Of a stretch of DNA of 8,111 bases, positions 6,198-8,111 are shown in pieces. Position 1 is the first letter of the stretch, and the number at the start of each line of letters is the position of its first letter. The position numbers were made by a program, and so were the translations under genes. Under the pieces are notes generated by a model. It saw only the letters and a list, made by a program, of their open reading frames with translations. It had not been told where the DNA came from and did not search any database. This DNA comes from JBFLXN01 sp040755715 [NCBI: Candidatus Edwardsbacteria bacterium] (GTDB lineage Bacteria > Edwardsbacteria > AC1 > JBFLXN01), in the NCBI GenBank assembly GCA_040755715.1, contig JBFLXN010000126.1, forward strand, positions 1 to 8,111. The letters run 5' to 3'.

Positions 6198-6593
6198 CTA
6201 TAATCGCAAAAGATAATCTGCAATTGCGCGATATAAAGTGCTTACCGCCAAGATTGAACAATGGAGATGGTCTTTAGGGAATTCTTTTAGTTTATTAATC
6301 ACCTCTCCGGCTGATATGGATAATGCTTCCTTAATAGTCTTACCTCTGGCTAAACTCGCGGTCATTGCTGCACAGGATTTTGTGGCATCGCAGCTCTGAG
6401 TAAAATACTTAACCTCAGTGATTTTATTATCTTTAATAACTAAGTAGAATTCCATTTCGTCTCCGCAAGGGCCTTTGATATATGCAGAACTTGTCGGATC
6501 ATTCATTCTGCCGAATAATTCGGAGTCATTGAGAAGTTTTACTATTTTTTGTGGATAACTAAGCAGATCTTCTTTATCTTCGGGTTTATTCAT
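6198..6593 (-). CDS. IscU/NifU N-terminal-type Fe-S cluster scaffold
   Basis: The 131-residue protein matches the IscU/NifU N-terminal scaffold fold that assembles [2Fe-2S] and [4Fe-4S] clusters for transfer to apoproteins. Candidate cluster ligands are Cys43 in GPCGDEMEF (with the usual nearby Asp45), Cys68 or Cys74 in the QSCDATKSC segment, and Cys112 in HLHCSILAVS. The TASLARGKTIKEAL segment following the second cysteine region is typical. The second ligand context differs from classical IscU (GCGSAIASSS), placing it with the divergent anaerobe group. An AAGGA SD precedes the start. It sits between a ferredoxin-type ATPase and a radical SAM enzyme, and cooS is further downstream, so it may supply clusters to these. 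No cysteine desulfurase is in the window. Confidence 0.88.
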   Translation of the reverse strand: MNKPEDKEDLLSYPQKIVKLLNDSELFGRMNDPTSSAYIKGPCGDEMEFYLVIKDNKITEVKYFTQSCDATKSCAAMTASLARGKTIKEALSISAGEVINKLKEFPKDHLHCSILAVSTLYRAIADYLLRL

Positions 6594-6609
6594 ATTCCCA
6601 TCCTTTTCT

Positions 6610-7461
6610 CTAATCTCGGAGTATCTCCCAGATTTTAATAATTTCTTCTTTTACTTTTGTATCTTGATACTCTAATATAGTCTTACCCTCTACCATTGCT
6701 TCTACTACAGTTTTATCAAATCTAACTTTTCCAATTAAGGAAATCCTGTTCTTTGCGCAATATTTTTCTATTTTCTCTGACATTTCATTATTCAAATCAT
6801 ATTTGTTTATCACAAGTTTTACTGAAACACCGAAATGTTTAGCTACATCTATGACTCTTATGGCATCGTGTAAGCCAGATAAAGTTGGCTCGGTTACTAC
6901 TAAAGCGCAATCTATACCAGAAAGCGAAGCAATGACAGAACATCCTATGCCCGGTGCTCCATCAATAATTACCCAGTCGCAATTATTCTTTTCTGCCAAC
7001 TCTTTTGCTTGTTTTCGCACCAAGGCAACAAGCTTGCCTGAATTCTCTTCGGCTATGCCAAGCTTAGCGTGCACCATAGGGCCAAACCTCGTTTCGGAAA
7101 TAAACCACTCTCCAGAGATATTCTCTTCCATTCTTATAGCCTGAACCGGACAAATATAGTTACAGAAGGCGCACCCTTCGCAGGCAATAGGGTCAATTAT
7201 AAAATCCTGACTTATGGCGTTAAAACGACAGGCAACAATGCATTTGCCGCATTGCTGACAAATTTGTTTATCAATTATTGCAGTTTGGCCACTTTTAAAT
7301 TCATGGCGCTCCCTTATATCCGGCTGCAATAATAAATGCAAATCCGCCGCGTCCACATCGCAATCAGCCATAACCTTATTCTTTGCTAAAGAGGCGAATG
7401 CGCCCGTAATTACGGTCTTGCCTGTGCCGCCTTTGCCGCTAATAATTACAATTTGTTTCAT
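6610..7461 (-). CDS. MinD/Mrp-superfamily P-loop ATPase with inserted 2x[4Fe-4S] ferredoxin domain
   Basis: This 283-residue protein has the deviant Walker A SGKGGTGKT (signature Lys10, Lys15), switch I-like ADCDVDAADL (residues 32-41) and Walker B WVIIDGAPG with Asp167. A ferredoxin domain is inserted at about 63-108, with CQQCGKCIVAC (Cys68, 71, 74, 78) and CEGCAFCNYIC (Cys94, 97, 100, 104). This arrangement is COG1149, common in anaerobes and often found as tandem genes near Fe-S and radical SAM proteins. It is related to, but distinct from, the CODH nickel-insertion ATPase CooC, which lacks the ferredoxin insert. The function is unproven, probably ATP-dependent metal or cluster transfer or electron transfer. 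AGGA overlapping the permease stop serves as SD. Only one such gene is present here. Confidence 0.93.
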   Translation of the reverse strand: MKQIVIISGKGGTGKTVITGAFASLAKNKVMADCDVDAADLHLLLQPDIRERHEFKSGQTAIIDKQICQQCGKCIVACRFNAISQDFIIDPIACEGCAFCNYICPVQAIRMEENISGEWFISETRFGPMVHAKLGIAEENSGKLVALVRKQAKELAEKNNCDWVIIDGAPGIGCSVIASLSGIDCALVVTEPTLSGLHDAIRVIDVAKHFGVSVKLVINKYDLNNEMSEKIEKYCAKNRISLIGKVRFDKTVVEAMVEGKTILEYQDTKVKEEIIKIWEILRD

Positions 7462-7469
7462 CTTATTTC

Positions 7470-7886
7470 CTATTCAAATTTTTTACGGAGTAACTTTACT
7501 GCCGGCAGAATAAAAAGAAGTAAAAATCCGATAAGTATCAGAGTATATAGAAGAATTGCTTTGCCGCAACTGCCTAAAAATGAAAGCCTAAGACCTTCCA
7601 CCGTGTAAGTAAGAGGTAATACATAAGAAAGATACTGTAATGCTAAAGGCATCTTTGAAATCGGATAGACAACGCCGCTCAAAAATATCATCAAAAACCT
7701 TGGGAGATTAAGTAATGTCTGGGCTTCAAAAACTTCTTTCACCATTACGCATAAAAAAGCACCGAGGGCGGAGAAAACAAAGAGCGAAGGAAGAATTATT
7801 AGAATAAGGTAAAGTGCGTTGGGATGGAGCCGAAGCATTACTACAGAAACTATTGTTACTATATAGAAACGCATAATTATTTGCAC
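7470..7886 (-). pseudogene. N-terminally truncated ABC-2 type transporter permease
   Basis: The frame encodes the C-terminal half of an ABC-2 membrane permease: several hydrophobic helices and the hallmark segment FLSGVVYPISKMPLALQYLS, followed by PLTYTVEGLR. Family members are about 240-280 residues, so roughly 110-140 N-terminal residues are missing. The frame stays open only to an in-frame TAG at 7929-7931, and the part upstream of about 7887 does not look like permease. A GTG at 7884-7886 with a weak upstream GGGAT could start a remnant, but a functional transporter is unlikely. The probable transposase gene diverging from 7958 suggests that a mobile element disrupted it. The stop is 8 nt before the ATPase start, so the two were probably one operon. 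The matching ABC ATPase is not in the window. Confidence 0.75.
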
Positions 7887-7910
7887 TTTTATCCCTATTT
7901 GTGTTAAACT
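7881..7910 (+). promoter_or_regulatory. Predicted sigma-70-like promoter for the right-edge gene
   Basis: The elements are TTGCAC at 7881-7886 as -35, an 18-base spacer, and TAAACT at 7905-7910 as -10, with a TG in the extended -10 position (7902-7903). A transcript would start near 7916-7918. The match is decent but predicted by eye only. The -35 lies in the permease remnant, so it may be fortuitous or formed at the insertion junction. Confidence 0.45.
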
Positions 7911-7912
7911 GA

Positions 7913-7951
7913 CTCCTGGAGACCATCCCTATCGGGAAATCTCTAAGGAGG
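7913..7951 (+). promoter_or_regulatory. Leader hairpin masking the Shine-Dalgarno of the right-edge gene
   Basis: Bases 7913-7922 (ctcctggaga) pair with 7940-7950 (tctctaaggag) with one bulged A and one G-U pair. An upper stem tccc/ggga (7926-7929 with 7934-7937, loop tatc) stacks on it. The SD AAGGAGG is at 7945-7951, so most of it is paired in the folded form. Starting transcription near 7917 would omit the CTCC part of the left arm and free the SD. Confidence 0.5.
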
Positions 7952-7957
7952 CAGAGA

Positions 7958-8111
7958 ATGGAACCTAAAAAGCAATGGAATGGGCAAAGATCTTTTGGGC
8001 ATCTCCAAAGAGCAATCATCCAAGCATGGAAAAGCAAAGATATAAGGCTTTGGAAGCGACTGAAAACCATTTGGATGTATTTGAGTGGGCAGACTCCGAA
8101 TATCATCTGCA
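7958..8111 (+). CDS. Probable transposase, N-terminal part (runs off window)
   Basis: An ATG at 7958-7960 follows a strong SD (AAGGAGG, 6 nt spacing) and opens a frame of 51 codons to the window end without a stop. The product starts MEPKKQWNGQRSFGHLQRAI and continues with a basic, Trp-rich segment (WKSKDIRLWKRLKTIWMYLSG). The R-x-x-x-x-W-x-x-L-S-G pattern followed by TPNIIC resembles the start of the N-terminal helix-turn-helix of IS630-type transposases, which insert at TA dinucleotides. The orientation is opposite to all other genes and the neighbouring permease is truncated, both fitting an insertion sequence. The family assignment is tentative because no catalytic residues are in view. 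The opposing minus-strand frame over this region looks spurious. Confidence 0.6.
   Translation, partial: MEPKKQWNGQRSFGHLQRAIIQAWKSKDIRLWKRLKTIWMYLSGQTPNIIC

Noticed and set aside
6187-6261. N-terminal extension of the radical SAM protein to an ATG at 6261.
   Set aside because: It would overlap the IscU-like coding sequence by 64 nt and the extra residues do not fit the family, whose N-terminus begins near MPKYKYIYGPVPS.
6803-7332. Two plus-strand frames (about 6803-7144 and 7069-7332) opposite the MinD-type ATPase.
   Set aside because: Both are antisense shadows of a gene with complete motifs, and neither shows a domain or credible start context.
6610-7461. Calling the P-loop ATPase CooC.
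   Set aside because: It has the inserted two-cluster ferredoxin domain typical of COG1149 and is longer than CooC, so a generic MinD-ferredoxin label is safer.
7726-8106. A 126-residue minus-strand open frame at the right edge.
   Set aside because: It overlaps the permease remnant and the well-supported plus-strand gene with its SD, has no family resemblance, and has an unlikely composition for a protein.
1-8111. CRISPR array, tRNA or rRNA genes.
   Set aside because: No regularly spaced direct repeats, no cloverleaf-like segments and no ribosomal RNA sequence were seen; genes fill nearly the whole window.

Overview
This 8.1 kb, AT-rich window (roughly 35-43% GC in the rows I counted) comes from an anaerobic bacterium. 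It carries a monofunctional Ni,Fe carbon monoxide dehydrogenase (CooS) and several proteins that handle Fe-S clusters, metals or thiols. Two REP/MITE-like palindromic repeats, one of them encoding the residues 'GFTPLEI', remind me of uncultured lineages such as Candidatus Omnitrophota. That placement is from memory and weak; nothing here fixes the taxonomy.

Layout: every complete gene is on the minus strand, so transcription runs from high to low coordinates, mostly with gaps of 1-20 nt or stop/start overlaps. At the right edge (7958 to the end) a plus-strand gene begins, probably a transposase, behind its own promoter and a structured leader. It faces away from an N-terminally truncated ABC-2 permease (7470-7886), which suggests that a mobile element removed or displaced the permease N-terminus. 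Next come a MinD-type ATPase with an inserted 2x[4Fe-4S] domain (6610-7461), an IscU/NifU-like scaffold (6198-6593) and a radical SAM protein (5383-6186). A REP-like palindrome (5321-5380) separates these from the second block: cooS (3399-5309), an FmdB zinc ribbon (3148-3396) and a GIY-YIG (DUF123) protein (2738-3151) whose tail runs into a 14-bp inverted repeat (2681-2767). The third block holds an MBL-fold hydrolase, a His/Cys-rich membrane protein, a thioredoxin, a second FmdB zinc ribbon, an OsmC-like protein and a HypA-like protein without the zinc domain. It ends at a Shine-Dalgarno for a further gene beyond position 1.

How the genes may work together: CooS interconverts CO and CO2 at a Ni-Fe-S cluster. 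No CooC, CooF, acetyl-CoA synthase or hydrogenase gene is visible. The neighbours are instead an Fe-S scaffold, a ferredoxin-type P-loop ATPase, a HypA-like domain retaining the Met-His-Glu nickel-binding start, a membrane protein with many His and Cys in or near its helices, and redox proteins. One reading is a non-canonical CODH maturation and protection locus, but this rests on gene order alone. The most concrete sequence observations are the zinc-less HypA, the repeat-encoded tail of the GIY-YIG protein, the truncated permease next to a mobile-element gene, and two hairpins that would mask Shine-Dalgarno sequences.
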